Shown here: positions 7,367-16,203 of the stretch, piece by piece | Layout: every line of letters starts with the position of its first letter | Numbering within the stretch: position 1 is the stretch's first letter | Assembly (NCBI RefSeq): GCF_002233675.1 | Contig: NZ_NMUQ01000001.1 | Span: 65,021-129,020 of the forward strand | Source of the DNA: Paenibacillus herberti | Lineage (GTDB): Bacteria > Bacillota > Bacilli > Paenibacillales > Paenibacillaceae | Direction of reading: 5' to 3' | Length of the DNA stretch: 64,000 bases | Translations under genes and position numbers: made by a program | The notes under the pieces: generated by a model | Told to the model about the DNA's origin: nothing | Database searches by the model: none | What the model saw: only the letters and a program-made list of their open reading frames with translations

Positions 7367-8151
7367 TCCTTCCTTTCAGGGGGGCCTGTGCTCGCCGCCG
7401 TTACAGAGAGCTTCGCTTCTGGCACAGCCAGCTCGGCTAGAGGATTCCAAGGGCCGAGTTGATGGCCTTTCCACTCCGAACCGTCTTCCCAGATTTCTTT
7501 TTTCCAAATGGGTACAATCTGCTTCAGCCGCTCGATGGCGTAACGACTTGCCTCGTAGGAGGCATCGCGATGCGCGCTCGATACGGCGATAACAACGCTC
7601 GCTTCGCCGACTTTGACAACGCCGATCCGGTGATGGATAGCGCTGTGCGTACCGGGCCAGCGCTGGTTCAATTCCTGGCCAATTTGCTGGAGGGTGCGCA
7701 GCGCCATTGGCTCATAAGCCTCGTACTCTAGCCGTACAGTACGCTGTCCACCGGTCCACTCGCGCGTCGTTCCGATAAAAACTAGCGCAGCCCCATGATT
7801 GCTATGCTCGATGATCGATGTGACTGCCGCGGCATCGATAGGCTCAGCGGAAATTCGGTAGGCCGGGAGCGAGCTTGTCTCTGAATTGCCCATGCCGTCA
7901 CCACCTGATACGGGCGGGAGCAGAGCAAGCGTATCATGGCAACTGACGGATTCCGTATCCGCCGCGTAGGATTCATTGCGTGCTGCGAAGCACACCGCGA
8001 GCAGTCCCGCATGCTCTGGATAAGCCTCTATCAGGGCGGTTTTTAACTCGCCAACGCTCATTTCGGAGCGCTCCAGACGAAGCTCGACCTGAGAGGTTCC
8101 GAGGCGCTCCGGCAGGCCGGCGAACAGTGCGATGCTCCAGTTGTAATTCAT
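7357..8151 (-). CDS. Molybdopterin synthase, MoaD-MoaE fusion protein
   Basis: This 264-residue protein joins both subunits of molybdopterin synthase. Residues 1-80 are a beta-grasp MoaD-like domain ending 'LALLPPVSGGDG'; the GG is where free MoaD normally ends and carries the thiocarboxylate. Residues 95-230 are MoaE, with the active-site segment 'VPIWKKEIWEDGSEWKG' holding the conserved lysines. A fusion of this kind is known in mycobacterial MoaX, which is cut after its Gly-Gly. I chose the ATG at 8151 (MNYNWSIALF, GAGG upstream). The last 40 residues are an unconserved tail. moeB overlaps its end; moaA lies divergently across the 89-bp repeats. Confidence 0.87.
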   Translation of the reverse strand: MNYNWSIALFAGLPERLGTSQVELRLERSEMSVGELKTALIEAYPEHAGLLAVCFAARNESYAADTESVSCHDTLALLPPVSGGDGMGNSETSSLPAYRISAEPIDAAAVTSIIEHSNHGAALVFIGTTREWTGGQRTVRLEYEAYEPMALRTLQQIGQELNQRWPGTHSAIHHRIGVVKVGEASVVIAVSSAHRDASYEASRYAIERLKQIVPIWKKEIWEDGSEWKGHQLGPWNPLAELAVPEAKLSVTAASTGPPERKECP

Positions 8152-8233
8152 GGCAGATAACCTCACTTGTCCCGCTCTTGTATTTGGTTCCAGCATATCA
8201 TAAGTGTTTTAAAAATGATAAACTTTAGAGGCA

Positions 8234-8560
8234 AGCGTACAGCTTTACCGTCTATAGGACGGTGGATGTACGCGCAGGGAATACGAGACGGATAACGATA
8301 AGGAAATCCGTTCTAGTAGGAGAGCGTACAGCTTTACCGTCTATAGGACGGTGGATGTATGCGCAGGGAATACGAGACGGATAACGATAAGGAAATCCGT
8401 TCTAGTAGGAGAGCGTACAGCTTCACCGTCCATAGGACGGTGGATGTATGCGCAGGGAATACGAGACGGATAACGATAAGGAAATCCGTTCTAGTAGGAG
8501 AGCGTACAGCTTTACCGTCTATAGGACGGTGGATGTATGCGCAGGGAATACGAGACGGAT
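8234..8560. repeat. Four 89-bp tandem repeats in the moaDE-moaA divergent intergenic region
   Basis: Units begin at 8234, 8323, 8412 and 8501 with AGCGTACAGCTTTACCGTC; the fourth is cut after about 60 bp. Each unit holds a hairpin ACCGTC-5-GACGGT, extended by G-T pairs, and full units hold a second one, ACGGAT-12-ATCCGT. Copy 3 differs at two bases in and next to the first stem. The array fills most of the 449 bp between moaD-moaE (start 8151, minus) and moaA (start 8601, plus), so it must carry or sit among both promoters. No known riboswitch was recognised. Confidence 0.92.
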
Positions 8561-8600
8561 TCGTTGGATAGAACAACAATGGAACAGAGGAGGGACGGCT

Positions 8601-9596
8601 ATGTTGAGCGACCGTTTTGGCAGAGTTCATGATTATCTTCGCATCTCGGTGACGGATCGCTGCAATCTGCGCTGTCTCTATTGCATGCCGGAGGAGGGCA
8701 TGGAATTTGCGGACTCCTCGGAGCTACTCAGCTATGACCAGATCGTCGAAGTTGTTGAGGCTGCAGCAGAGCTTGGCTTCAAACGGCTGAGGATTACAGG
8801 CGGCGAGCCGCTGGTGCGTCCCGGTCTAGACGGTCTCATCCGCCGATTGAAGGCGATTTCGGGCATAGTGGAAATTTCTCTCACAACAAACGGAATTCTG
8901 CTAGCGAGGCAGGCTCGAGCGCTCCGCGAGGCTGGTCTAGATCGGGTTAACATCAGCTTGGATACGCTCGATGCCTCGCGTTTTCGCATGATAGCTCGCA
9001 GGGGGGGGCTCGAGCAGGTGATGGCCGGCATCCAGGCGGCTGGCAAGGCCGGACTTGGACCGATCAAGCTGAATTGTGTACTGCTGAAGGGAATCAATGA
9101 GGATGAGGTCAAAAGCTTTCTGCGCTTGTCAATTAACCATCCTTTGCATATACGCTTTATTGAATATATGCCCATCGGCCATGCCGATGAGCAATGGCGA
9201 CGCTCTTATTTGCCGTTGAGCAACGTCATGGATACGGCCAAGGAGCTAGGACTGCCGATGGCGCCGCTAAGCTCGATGACAGGCAATGGTCCTTCGGAAA
9301 ACTGGGCTTTCAAGGGAGCGGTCGGCTCCTTCGGCCTGATTCATCCTGTTAGCGACCGTTTCTGCGCGAGCTGCAACCGTCTCCGTCTGACCGCCGACGG
9401 TAATCTGCAGCCTTGCCTGTACTGGGTGGACGAGCTGAATGTCAAACCAGCACTGGGCAACCGGGGGGAACTACAGGAGCTGTTCCGGCGCGCTGCCGAC
9501 ATTAAGCCTGAGAATCATGATATGGCGGCAAAGCTACATGACAATGCTTTGAGCCACACCCCGACTTCTCGGCGCATGTCGCAAATCGGCGGATAA
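8601..9596 (+). CDS. moaA: GTP 3',8-cyclase MoaA, molybdenum cofactor biosynthesis
   Basis: This 331-residue radical SAM enzyme carries out the first step of molybdenum cofactor synthesis, turning GTP into 3',8-cyclo-GTP. The N-terminal 4Fe-4S site is 'CNLRCLYCMPEEGM'; the SAM-binding 'ITGGEPLVRPGL' follows. The second cluster is formed by the C-terminal 'FCASCNRLRLTADGNLQPC'. The protein ends in GG, the flexible tail that MoaA inserts into its active site. I chose the ATG at 8601, preceded by GGAGGGACGGCT; the frame is open further upstream only because it runs through the 89-bp repeats. moaC, mogA and moeA are not in the window. Confidence 0.95.
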   Translation: MLSDRFGRVHDYLRISVTDRCNLRCLYCMPEEGMEFADSSELLSYDQIVEVVEAAAELGFKRLRITGGEPLVRPGLDGLIRRLKAISGIVEISLTTNGILLARQARALREAGLDRVNISLDTLDASRFRMIARRGGLEQVMAGIQAAGKAGLGPIKLNCVLLKGINEDEVKSFLRLSINHPLHIRFIEYMPIGHADEQWRRSYLPLSNVMDTAKELGLPMAPLSSMTGNGPSENWAFKGAVGSFGLIHPVSDRFCASCNRLRLTADGNLQPCLYWVDELNVKPALGNRGELQELFRRAADIKPENHDMAAKLHDNALSHTPTSRRMSQIGG

Positions 9597-9761
9597 AAAT
9601 TGCCGTGATTGGAGTTAGGGTCTGACAACAACAGCGATTGGAAGAGTTCGCGCAGCGAGCCTTACCGTGAAAATTCTATTTTTAACTTACAGAAGATATA
9701 GTCGCAGGCGATTGGCCAACCAGTCGCTCGCCTGCGCCGATTCATGGCCTGAAGGGAGCAC

Positions 9762-11234
9762 ATGGAGCATATGGAACAAATGGACATAAAGGGATGGAAG
9801 CCTCAGCTTGTGCTGCTTCACAGCAATGATGTACATAGCCGACTGGAGGAGGCAGCCCGGATTTCTTCCTGTGTAGCGGATAAACGACGCCTGTACGGCG
9901 AGAGTCGTGTATTGTACGTCGATATTGGTGACCATCTGGACCGGATGCGCCAGGAGACGGAGGGCACGGGAGGCAGCGTTAACATAGCTTTATTGAGCGA
10001 GGCGGGCTGCGAAGCGGCCATCCCTGGTAACAATGAAGGTCTCACTTTCACAAAGGACGAGCTTGCCCGGCTGTACGGACGCGAAGCGAGGTTCCCGGTG
10101 CTTTGCTGCAATATGCTGGATGCAGAAACAGGCGAGCTCCCAGAGTGGCTGCTTCCAAGCACAGTAATTGTTAAAAATGGGCTACGTATTGCTTTGATCG
10201 GGGCGACGGCTGCTTATCCGGCTTTTTATGAGCTGCTGGGCTGGACGGTAAATGATCCGACGGAAGCGGTAAGAGAGCAGGTAGCTCTGCTGCGCGATGC
10301 CGCAGATGCGGTCATTCTTCTATCCCATCTCGGTCTGCCAACAGACCGCCGACTAGCTGAGAACATCCCCGGAATCGATATTATACTGGGAGGCCATACG
10401 CATCATCTCTTGGAGGAGCCCGAGCTTGTCGGTGATACTTTGCTCTGTGGAGCTGGCAAGTTCGGTGAACGGCTGGGCCGCGTTGAACTGGCGATTGAGG
10501 AAGCGACGGGCAGGCTGCTCAAAAGAGGCTCACTGCTTCCGCTCGCTTCCTGGCCGATGGGGGACGGAGCGGAATCGCTGCTTCGCGAGCATGGAGAGGC
10601 GGCTCGGCGGGAATTGTCTCGTCCCGTGGCCAAGCTGAGCCGGGCATTACCGCTTGATGAGGAACGGGAATCGCCGCTTGCGAATCTGCTTGCCGCAGGC
10701 GTGAAGGAGTGGACAGGCGCGGACATCGGCATCGTTAATGCGGGTCAACTGCTCGGCAGCCTGCCGGTGGGAGAGATCAGTGAAGGATTGCTCCACTCGC
10801 TCTGCCCTTCGCCAATTAATCCATGCCGGATGAAGCTTCGGGGCAGCCTCATCCGCGAAGCGCTAGAGCAGTCGCTGCTCCCGGAATTCATTGGCAAGGA
10901 ACTACGTGGCTTCGGCTTTCGCGGTACGATACTGGGGACTCTCGCGGTGGACGGTTTGCGCATCGAATGGGATCCCCAGCGCGAGCCGGGCCGGAAAATT
11001 ATAGCCATTGAGTATCAGGGAGCGGAGCTAGATGATGGGCTCGATTATTCGGTCGGTACGCTGGACATGTTTACCTTCGGGGCGGGGTACTTGCCGCTTA
11101 AAGAGGGGACCGACATCCAATACTTCCTGCCCGAATTCATCCGCCAGGTGCTGGCCGTTGAGCTGAATAAGCCGCATGCGCTGGAGAGCTGTTTCATCCC
11201 CCGTTACGGGATGTCGAAAACACCCGTCGAATAA
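9762..11234 (+). CDS. YunD-like 5'-nucleotidase family metallophosphatase
   Basis: This 490-residue protein has the two-domain fold of the 5'-nucleotidase/UDP-sugar hydrolase family. The N-terminal calcineurin-like domain shows 'LLHSNDVHSRLEE', 'VDIGDHLDR', 'IPGNNEG', 'ILLSHLG' and 'GGHTHH', which supply the two-metal site. The C-terminal domain contains 'IVNAGQLLGSLPVGEISEG' and a substrate-binding-type stretch. There is no signal peptide or LPXTG anchor, so unlike classic secreted 5'-nucleotidases it should be cytoplasmic, as in Bacillus YunD. The GNNE in place of GNHE is, as far as I recall, usual for the YunD branch. The start follows AAGGGAGC. The substrate is unknown. Confidence 0.85.
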   Translation: MEHMEQMDIKGWKPQLVLLHSNDVHSRLEEAARISSCVADKRRLYGESRVLYVDIGDHLDRMRQETEGTGGSVNIALLSEAGCEAAIPGNNEGLTFTKDELARLYGREARFPVLCCNMLDAETGELPEWLLPSTVIVKNGLRIALIGATAAYPAFYELLGWTVNDPTEAVREQVALLRDAADAVILLSHLGLPTDRRLAENIPGIDIILGGHTHHLLEEPELVGDTLLCGAGKFGERLGRVELAIEEATGRLLKRGSLLPLASWPMGDGAESLLREHGEAARRELSRPVAKLSRALPLDEERESPLANLLAAGVKEWTGADIGIVNAGQLLGSLPVGEISEGLLHSLCPSPINPCRMKLRGSLIREALEQSLLPEFIGKELRGFGFRGTILGTLAVDGLRIEWDPQREPGRKIIAIEYQGAELDDGLDYSVGTLDMFTFGAGYLPLKEGTDIQYFLPEFIRQVLAVELNKPHALESCFIPRYGMSKTPVE

Positions 11235-11334
11235 AGAGATATTGTGGCGAAACCTGCCCTCGAAACTAAATTTTTCCCTTCGAAATGACGATACAGGATA
11301 AGATACAATTCGTTAGCAGGGGAGCGACCCGTTG

Positions 11335-12456
11335 ATGATACTCATGCCCCTAAGCATGTGTCGGCCCGGGATGAGGCTGGCCAGGAAAGTCCTTTCTGGG
11401 GAAGGCCTCGTACTTCTCGGAGAAAATATGGAGCTGACGGCAAGAATCATTGCCAGGCTGCATGATTGCCATATTAATTTCCTTTATATTCAGGATGAGG
11501 CGACCAGGGATATTGAGGTGCGTGAGCTGATCAGCGAGGACACGATGAGAGTGGCCATGACAGAGATCCGCAGCAGTTTCAGTCAAATGATGAACAGCCC
11601 GGTTCGCAGGCGCGGCGCCGCGTATCCCTTCGTAGGCTCTCAGCTCCGCGACGTGATGAACCGGGTTATCGACGATCTGTCCGCTCATAAGGAATCCGTT
11701 GTTATGCTGATGAATATGGCAAGTGTAGACAATTATCTCTATCAGCACTCCCTTAATGTGTGCGTGTATACAACTATGCTCGGTATCAACTACGGCTACT
11801 CTCGAGATGAGCTGACCACCTTAGGCATGGGCGCTCTGTTGCATGACATTGGGAAAACATGCATTCCGGTCGAGTTGCTCAAGAAGCCAGGATTGCTGAC
11901 ACTGGATGAATATGAGGAAATGAAGCGCCATACCGAATACGGTTACGATATTCTACGGCGGGAGGCAGGAATACCTGCACTTGCTGCGCTGTGTGCGTTG
12001 CAGCATCATGAACGTTTGGACGAAAGCGGTTATCCCTTCGGTCTGAAGGGTAAGGAGATTCATGAATTTTCCAAATGGATTGGAATGGTCGACTCCTATG
12101 ATGCGATGACAACCAACCGAATCTACCGGGAGCCAATGCTGCCGCATCAGGCGGTCGAAGCGTTATATGCCGGAACAGGCACGCAGTATGAACAGTCGAT
12201 GGTACAGCTATTTCGAGATAAGGTAGCCATTTATCCTGTTGGGATGACCGTCCGCCTGCAAACCGGCGAAGTGGGCGTCGTAGTTGATGTCCGGGCCGAT
12301 TGCCCACATCGCCCGGTCGTGAGGGTGCTGCAGGATGACGGTGGGATTCGGCTAAGAGCACCCTATGAGATCGACATGTCGTTGCAACTGACCAGCATGA
12401 TTGCCGGTGTCAACGGAGATCAGCCCGAAGAACAGGAAGCTGTTGGATCCATTTGA
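11335..12456 (+). CDS. HD-GYP domain protein, probable cyclic-di-GMP phosphodiesterase
   Basis: This 373-residue soluble protein shows the HD-GYP core: 'GALLHDIGKTCIPVELLKKPG', then 'MKRHTEYGYDILRR', 'LQHHERLDESGYPFGLKG' and 'GMVDSYDAMTTNRIYREP'. It should break down cyclic di-GMP. The N-terminal 120 residues form an accessory region found with Firmicute HD-GYP proteins and contain no membrane helix or receiver domain. The start is either a TTG at 11332 or the adjacent ATG at 11335; GGGGAG precedes both, and ATG is preferred. The C-terminal 60 residues resemble a small beta domain ending in an acidic tail. A hairpin terminator follows at 12481. Confidence 0.9.
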   Translation: MILMPLSMCRPGMRLARKVLSGEGLVLLGENMELTARIIARLHDCHINFLYIQDEATRDIEVRELISEDTMRVAMTEIRSSFSQMMNSPVRRRGAAYPFVGSQLRDVMNRVIDDLSAHKESVVMLMNMASVDNYLYQHSLNVCVYTTMLGINYGYSRDELTTLGMGALLHDIGKTCIPVELLKKPGLLTLDEYEEMKRHTEYGYDILRREAGIPALAALCALQHHERLDESGYPFGLKGKEIHEFSKWIGMVDSYDAMTTNRIYREPMLPHQAVEALYAGTGTQYEQSMVQLFRDKVAIYPVGMTVRLQTGEVGVVVDVRADCPHRPVVRVLQDDGGIRLRAPYEIDMSLQLTSMIAGVNGDQPEEQEAVGSI

Positions 12457-12480
12457 AGTCGGGCGATATGCAAGGAATCA

Positions 12481-12503
12481 AGGAGCCGTGAGGCTCTTTT
12501 TTT
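12481..12503 (+). terminator. Rho-independent terminator after the second HD-GYP gene
   Basis: AGGAGCC-GTGA-GGCTCTT followed by a run of T. The stem is short but the T tract is long and the hairpin lies 25 bp past the stop codon. Confidence 0.8.
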
Positions 12504-12618
12504 AATTTCATTAGAATAATAAACCTCTCTCACCACAGAGAAGCGTTTGATTACCCGTTGAAGGGGCAGTACAATAAAATTATGTGTTTCATCATCAAAC
12601 GATAAGGTGCTGTATAGA

Positions 12619-13749
12619 ATGAATCCCGAATTGACGCTACACCAGCCGTTGCCGCCCCTCACGCCTGACAATGATCCTTGGGAACCGCTCGAGAACCTGA
12701 AGCGCTTTGGCCGCCATGCTTTGACGAGCGTGGAGTTCACGGTAACCAATCTGTGCAATATGCGCTGCGAACATTGCGCCGTGGGCGATACACTGACCAT
12801 GCGAGAAGGAGATAAGCTGCCGCTGTCGCTCCTACTTTCTCGACTGGATGAAGTTGAACAGCTTCAGACGATCAGCATTACCGGCGGAGAGCCCTCCTAC
12901 TCGGAGCGCACGGTCCGCGAATACATCGTTCCCATCCTTCAATACGCCCGCAGCAGGGGCATTCGCTCCCAGCTCAATTCCAATGTTACGTTGGATTACA
13001 GCCGGTACGAGCTTATTGCACCCTATTTGGACGTGATGCATATTTCGTTCAATTACACTTCTGCGGATGATTTCCATGAGGTGGGCTTCGCTCGCTCCGG
13101 TCACTCCGTTCCGCGCACGGCCGCTGTTCGGATGTACGAGCGCATGATCGATAATGCTCGTCGTCTCAGCGAAGCTGGCGTACTGGTGTCGGCGGAGTCT
13201 ATGATCAACTTCCGCACTCACCGCAGAATGCCGGAGATCCATCGTTTGATCAAGGAAATGGGCTGCGCCAGACATGAGGTTCATCCGATGTATCCGAGCG
13301 CCTGGGCCGGCAATCTTCCTGCGATCAGCAAAGAAGAGATGCGCTTAGCGGTAGCGGACCTGCTTGACACTCGCGACCCGGAGATGTGGATGCTGTTCGG
13401 AACGCTTCCCTTCTACTCCTGCAGTTCGGATGTGGCGGACAGAGAGCTATTAGCCAGGCTGAAAAGGGAACCGCGTGTAACGGTTCGCAACGATCCCGAT
13501 GGACGCAATCGGCTCAATGTGAATCTGTTCACCGGCGAGGTTTTTGTGACCGATTTCAGCGACATCCCAGCCTTCGGCAATATTGAAGAAGAGCGTCTGG
13601 ACGATGTATTTTCCCGCTGGCTTGACCATCCTCTCAGTCGCAGTGTGAACTGCCATTGTCCGGCTGCTGCCTGCTGCGGCCCGAACTTACTCGTCAAGCA
13701 AATGTATTATGAGGGTGTCGATTTCCTGAAGCAACGGGCTGTGCTTTAA
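12619..13749 (+). CDS. yfkAB: YfkAB radical SAM/CxCxxxxC motif protein
   Basis: This 376-residue radical SAM protein has the cluster motif 'CNMRCEHCAVGDTLTM' and the SAM-binding 'ISITGGEPSY'. Near the C-terminus it has 'NCHCPAAACCGP', the CxCxxxxC signature of the YfkAB group; in some Bacillus genomes this protein is annotated as separate yfkA and yfkB. The reaction and substrate are not established. I chose the ATG at 12619 (MNPELTLHQPL), which has AAGGTG about 9 bp upstream, rather than the GTG at 12607 inside that site. It is a single-gene unit between the HD-GYP terminator and an empty stretch of about 330 bp. Confidence 0.9.
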   Translation: MNPELTLHQPLPPLTPDNDPWEPLENLKRFGRHALTSVEFTVTNLCNMRCEHCAVGDTLTMREGDKLPLSLLLSRLDEVEQLQTISITGGEPSYSERTVREYIVPILQYARSRGIRSQLNSNVTLDYSRYELIAPYLDVMHISFNYTSADDFHEVGFARSGHSVPRTAAVRMYERMIDNARRLSEAGVLVSAESMINFRTHRRMPEIHRLIKEMGCARHEVHPMYPSAWAGNLPAISKEEMRLAVADLLDTRDPEMWMLFGTLPFYSCSSDVADRELLARLKREPRVTVRNDPDGRNRLNVNLFTGEVFVTDFSDIPAFGNIEEERLDDVFSRWLDHPLSRSVNCHCPAAACCGPNLLVKQMYYEGVDFLKQRAVL

Positions 13750-14077
13750 ACCTGAACGCTAGAATGGGGCCGTGCTCAACGTTCAATAAGGTCTGTTCAT
13801 TCCACTGGTTGGGGATAAAAAGGAACGGATATCCGCGGCTAGGCAAGAAAACAGCTCTTCGCGAATAGATATTAAAACAGCGGAGTGCAAGCGCCTGCGG
13901 ATGCCATGCGTGGGCATTTACCGGAATCCCGAAGCAACTGCAGGTCGGGACGAGTCGGAAGCGGGAGATTCGTGCCGCGAGCTATAGAGAGAGCCAAATA
14001 GAGGCATGCCGGGGGAAGCTGCCGGTGGAGCCTATAGGGGGATCTGCGGGGACTGCAGCCCCGGGGGAGAAATGTAA
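13750..14077 (+). other. Gene-free stretch with a hairpin and a start-stop codon pair ahead of the AI-2E transporter gene
   Basis: No coding region is seen. The last 35 bases hold a small hairpin, CGGGG-ACTGCAG-CCCCG (14047-14063), whose right arm runs straight into the Shine-Dalgarno GGGGGAG. Between that site and the start codon lies ATGTAA (14072-14077), a start codon followed at once by a stop, directly abutting the ATG at 14078. No T-box or known riboswitch motif was recognised. Confidence 0.5.
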
Positions 14078-15109
14078 ATGTCGGTCAAATCACTTGTTTT
14101 TGTAGCTGTCGGATTAATGCTGCTGTACTTGAGCTTTACGGTGGGGGCTCCGTTCCTGCTTGCGCTGATCGTCGCCATCTTCCTTGAACCTGTGAACCAG
14201 CTGCTAATGAAAAGGGCAAGAGTAAACCGGATCGTAGCCGTAATCATCAGTTGCACCTTATTTACGCTGTTGCTGCTGGCGCTTGCTACAGGCATCGGCT
14301 TCAAGCTGACGGCCGAACTGATCGCTTTCTGGAACCGCGCGCCGGCGATGGCGTCGGATGCCAATGTCTTTTTACTAGACATGATCGACAACGCCAAAGA
14401 GCTTTACACACATATTCCGCCGGATTCAGCCGTCCAACTGGAGAAAGCGCTGAATGGGCTGGTCAGCTCGCTTACAGGAATGGTGACGGCGCTGTCACGC
14501 ACGATCGTGAGCCTCGCCTCGGGCTTGCCGGGCATGTTCATTTTCTCGATTGTGTTCATTGTAGCGGTTTATATGTTCAGCTTCAGCTTGAGCACGATGA
14601 GAGCTTCGTTCCTCTCGCTCTTCCATGAGGAGTCCCGTCCTCAAGTAGGCGCGGTGCTCGACAACCTGAAAAATTCCGTATTCGGCTTTCTGCGCTCGCA
14701 GCTGCTGCTTAGCCTCGTGACGTATGTCATTACGCTGATCGGTTTGGTAAGCATGAGAATCGATTACGCCATGGCAATCGCTTTACTCGTTGTTGTTGTC
14801 GATATTTTGCCGATTCTCGGTACAGGCTCGGTACTCGTCCCTTGGGCGGCATACATGCTGCTCATCGGCCATCCCGGCACAGCAATTGGACTTGTGCTGC
14901 TGTTTATCGTTATCACGGTTGTCAGACGCATCATCGAGCCCAAGATTTTGGGAGACTCAGTCGGCATCGGTGCCATATCGGCATTGATCAGCCTTTACGT
15001 CGGCTTCAAGCTCGTCGGTGTCATCGGCGTGTTTCTCGGGCCGCTCGTTGTCATCATCTACATGGCTGCGCGCAAGGCTGGTTTGTTCCAACTGAAGATT
15101 CGATTGTAG
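14078..15109 (+). CDS. AI-2E family transporter / YtvI-like membrane protein
   Basis: This 343-residue protein has seven to eight predicted membrane helices with the layout of the AI-2E exporter (UPF0118) family: an N-terminal hairpin of helices, a soluble amphipathic segment (about residues 80-140), and a cluster of C-terminal helices. The typical 'DILPILGTGSVLVPWA' and 'EPKILGDSVGIGAISALISLYVGFKL' sections are both present (quoted only in part by position, about 245-260 and 285-310). Family members export autoinducer-2 or act as Na+/H+ antiporters; the Firmicute YtvI branch has no firm substrate. A terminator follows at 15131. Confidence 0.87.
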   Translation: MSVKSLVFVAVGLMLLYLSFTVGAPFLLALIVAIFLEPVNQLLMKRARVNRIVAVIISCTLFTLLLLALATGIGFKLTAELIAFWNRAPAMASDANVFLLDMIDNAKELYTHIPPDSAVQLEKALNGLVSSLTGMVTALSRTIVSLASGLPGMFIFSIVFIVAVYMFSFSLSTMRASFLSLFHEESRPQVGAVLDNLKNSVFGFLRSQLLLSLVTYVITLIGLVSMRIDYAMAIALLVVVVDILPILGTGSVLVPWAAYMLLIGHPGTAIGLVLLFIVITVVRRIIEPKILGDSVGIGAISALISLYVGFKLVGVIGVFLGPLVVIIYMAARKAGLFQLKIRL

Positions 15110-15130
15110 CGCATATTCATTCTAAGCAAA

Positions 15131-15176
15131 AACGCTCTCCATGCTGCTCAAAAGCGGCGCGGGGAGCGTTTTTTTT
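15131..15176. terminator. Rho-independent terminator
   Basis: AACGCTCTCC and GGGGAGCGTT form a 10-bp stem followed by eight T, 22 bp past the AI-2E gene. There is an A run on the left, so it may also serve the convergent SDR gene. Confidence 0.88.
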
Positions 15177-15227
15177 ATGCCGATAAATTGGGAATTGCGA
15201 TCATGGATTCCTTTTTGAACTACCTCT

Positions 15228-16136
15228 TTAACGGTACTCAGAACAACTCGCGGGCTTGCCTACATCCATCACTTCTACGAGATACCGCCAGCAGTCTGGC
15301 TGTGATCCGTCAAGATCATAAAAATCATAATCTTTGGCGAGCTTGCCGCTTGATACAGATTGACCGTTCCACTTGGAAACCTCCGGATCTCCAGCTAATG
15401 CAGCAACGGCGCGCCCTATGAAATGCGGCGATTCCGAAATGGCAAAATGAGGTTCACCCACAGTGGCATCACGCCAGTTTTCTTCCTTGACGCCAAAGTG
15501 CTGGAGCATGATTTCAGAGCGCATCCAGCCTGGAGTCACAGCTATTGCCGTGCAATGGAAAGGTTTTAGTTCATGGGCTAAAGACTGAGCCATACGAATG
15601 ACGGACGATTTGGCCAGATCGTAGAACATAGATAAACGGTAGTTTTTATCATTGTACTCTGCCGTTCCGTCCGTTATTTCAACGACTAGTCCATTTGGGT
15701 TTTGAATTAACAGGGGGAGTGCAAAATGGCTGGTGATGATATGGGTGTCAATGGCCAGCCGAAGCATGCGAAACCCTCGTTCAAGGGAGTGTTCCCACAC
15801 GGGTACATACTGCTTCAAATCTTCACCGCCCCAAACATCGTTGACCAGAATGTCCAGTCGCCCCTGTTCCCTCTCGATGCGGGCGATTAATGCCTCAACC
15901 TGATCCGGGTCGAGATGATCCACCTGAACCGCAATTCCTTGACCACCCGCATCATTTACAAGTTCAGCAGTTTCTTCAATTGTTTCTGGGCGATTGTATT
16001 CGGAGCGCTGTGCTCGTGTTGTACGTCCGGTCACATAAACCGTGGCTCCAGCCGCTCCTAACTCAACTGCAATTCCTCTGCCAGCGCCGCGTGTTGCACC
16101 TGCCACCAAAGCTACTTTCCCAGTTAAAGGTTTCAT
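15228..16136 (-). CDS. Short-chain dehydrogenase/reductase
   Basis: This 302-residue NAD(P)-dependent oxidoreductase has the classical SDR layout: a glycine-rich 'VAGATRGAGRGIAVELG' at residues 11-27, an arginine-containing 'VTGRTTR' that favours NADPH, 'LVNDVWGG' in place of NNAG, and the catalytic 'YDLAKSS' (YxxxK). It is longer than the usual 250 residues because of insertions after the cofactor site and before the end. I chose the ATG at 16136 because AAGGAGGGG lies at the correct spacing; 15 further codons upstream are open but unsupported. The substrate is not predictable. Divergent or operon partners are not evident. Confidence 0.88.
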   Translation of the reverse strand: MKPLTGKVALVAGATRGAGRGIAVELGAAGATVYVTGRTTRAQRSEYNRPETIEETAELVNDAGGQGIAVQVDHLDPDQVEALIARIEREQGRLDILVNDVWGGEDLKQYVPVWEHSLERGFRMLRLAIDTHIITSHFALPLLIQNPNGLVVEITDGTAEYNDKNYRLSMFYDLAKSSVIRMAQSLAHELKPFHCTAIAVTPGWMRSEIMLQHFGVKEENWRDATVGEPHFAISESPHFIGRAVAALAGDPEVSKWNGQSVSSGKLAKDYDFYDLDGSQPDCWRYLVEVMDVGKPASCSEYR

Positions 16137-16203
16137 GTTCAGCTTCCCCTCCTTAGTTCTATCCCGATTGTAGACCATCAATATGACACCTTATGTCATA
16201 TTG

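Noticed and set aside
8234-8560. Known Moco riboswitch
   Set aside because: The tandem 89-bp unit did not match the Moco RNA layout as I recall it; left as an unclassified element.
8334-8630. Short ORFs reading through the 89-bp repeats
   Set aside because: The period is not a multiple of three, units are read in different frames, and no ribosome sites are seen; the real start of moaA is at 8601.
10010-10040. Active-site change GNHE to GNNE in the YunD-like phosphatase
   Set aside because: I believe GNNE is normal for the YunD branch, so it is not a defect.
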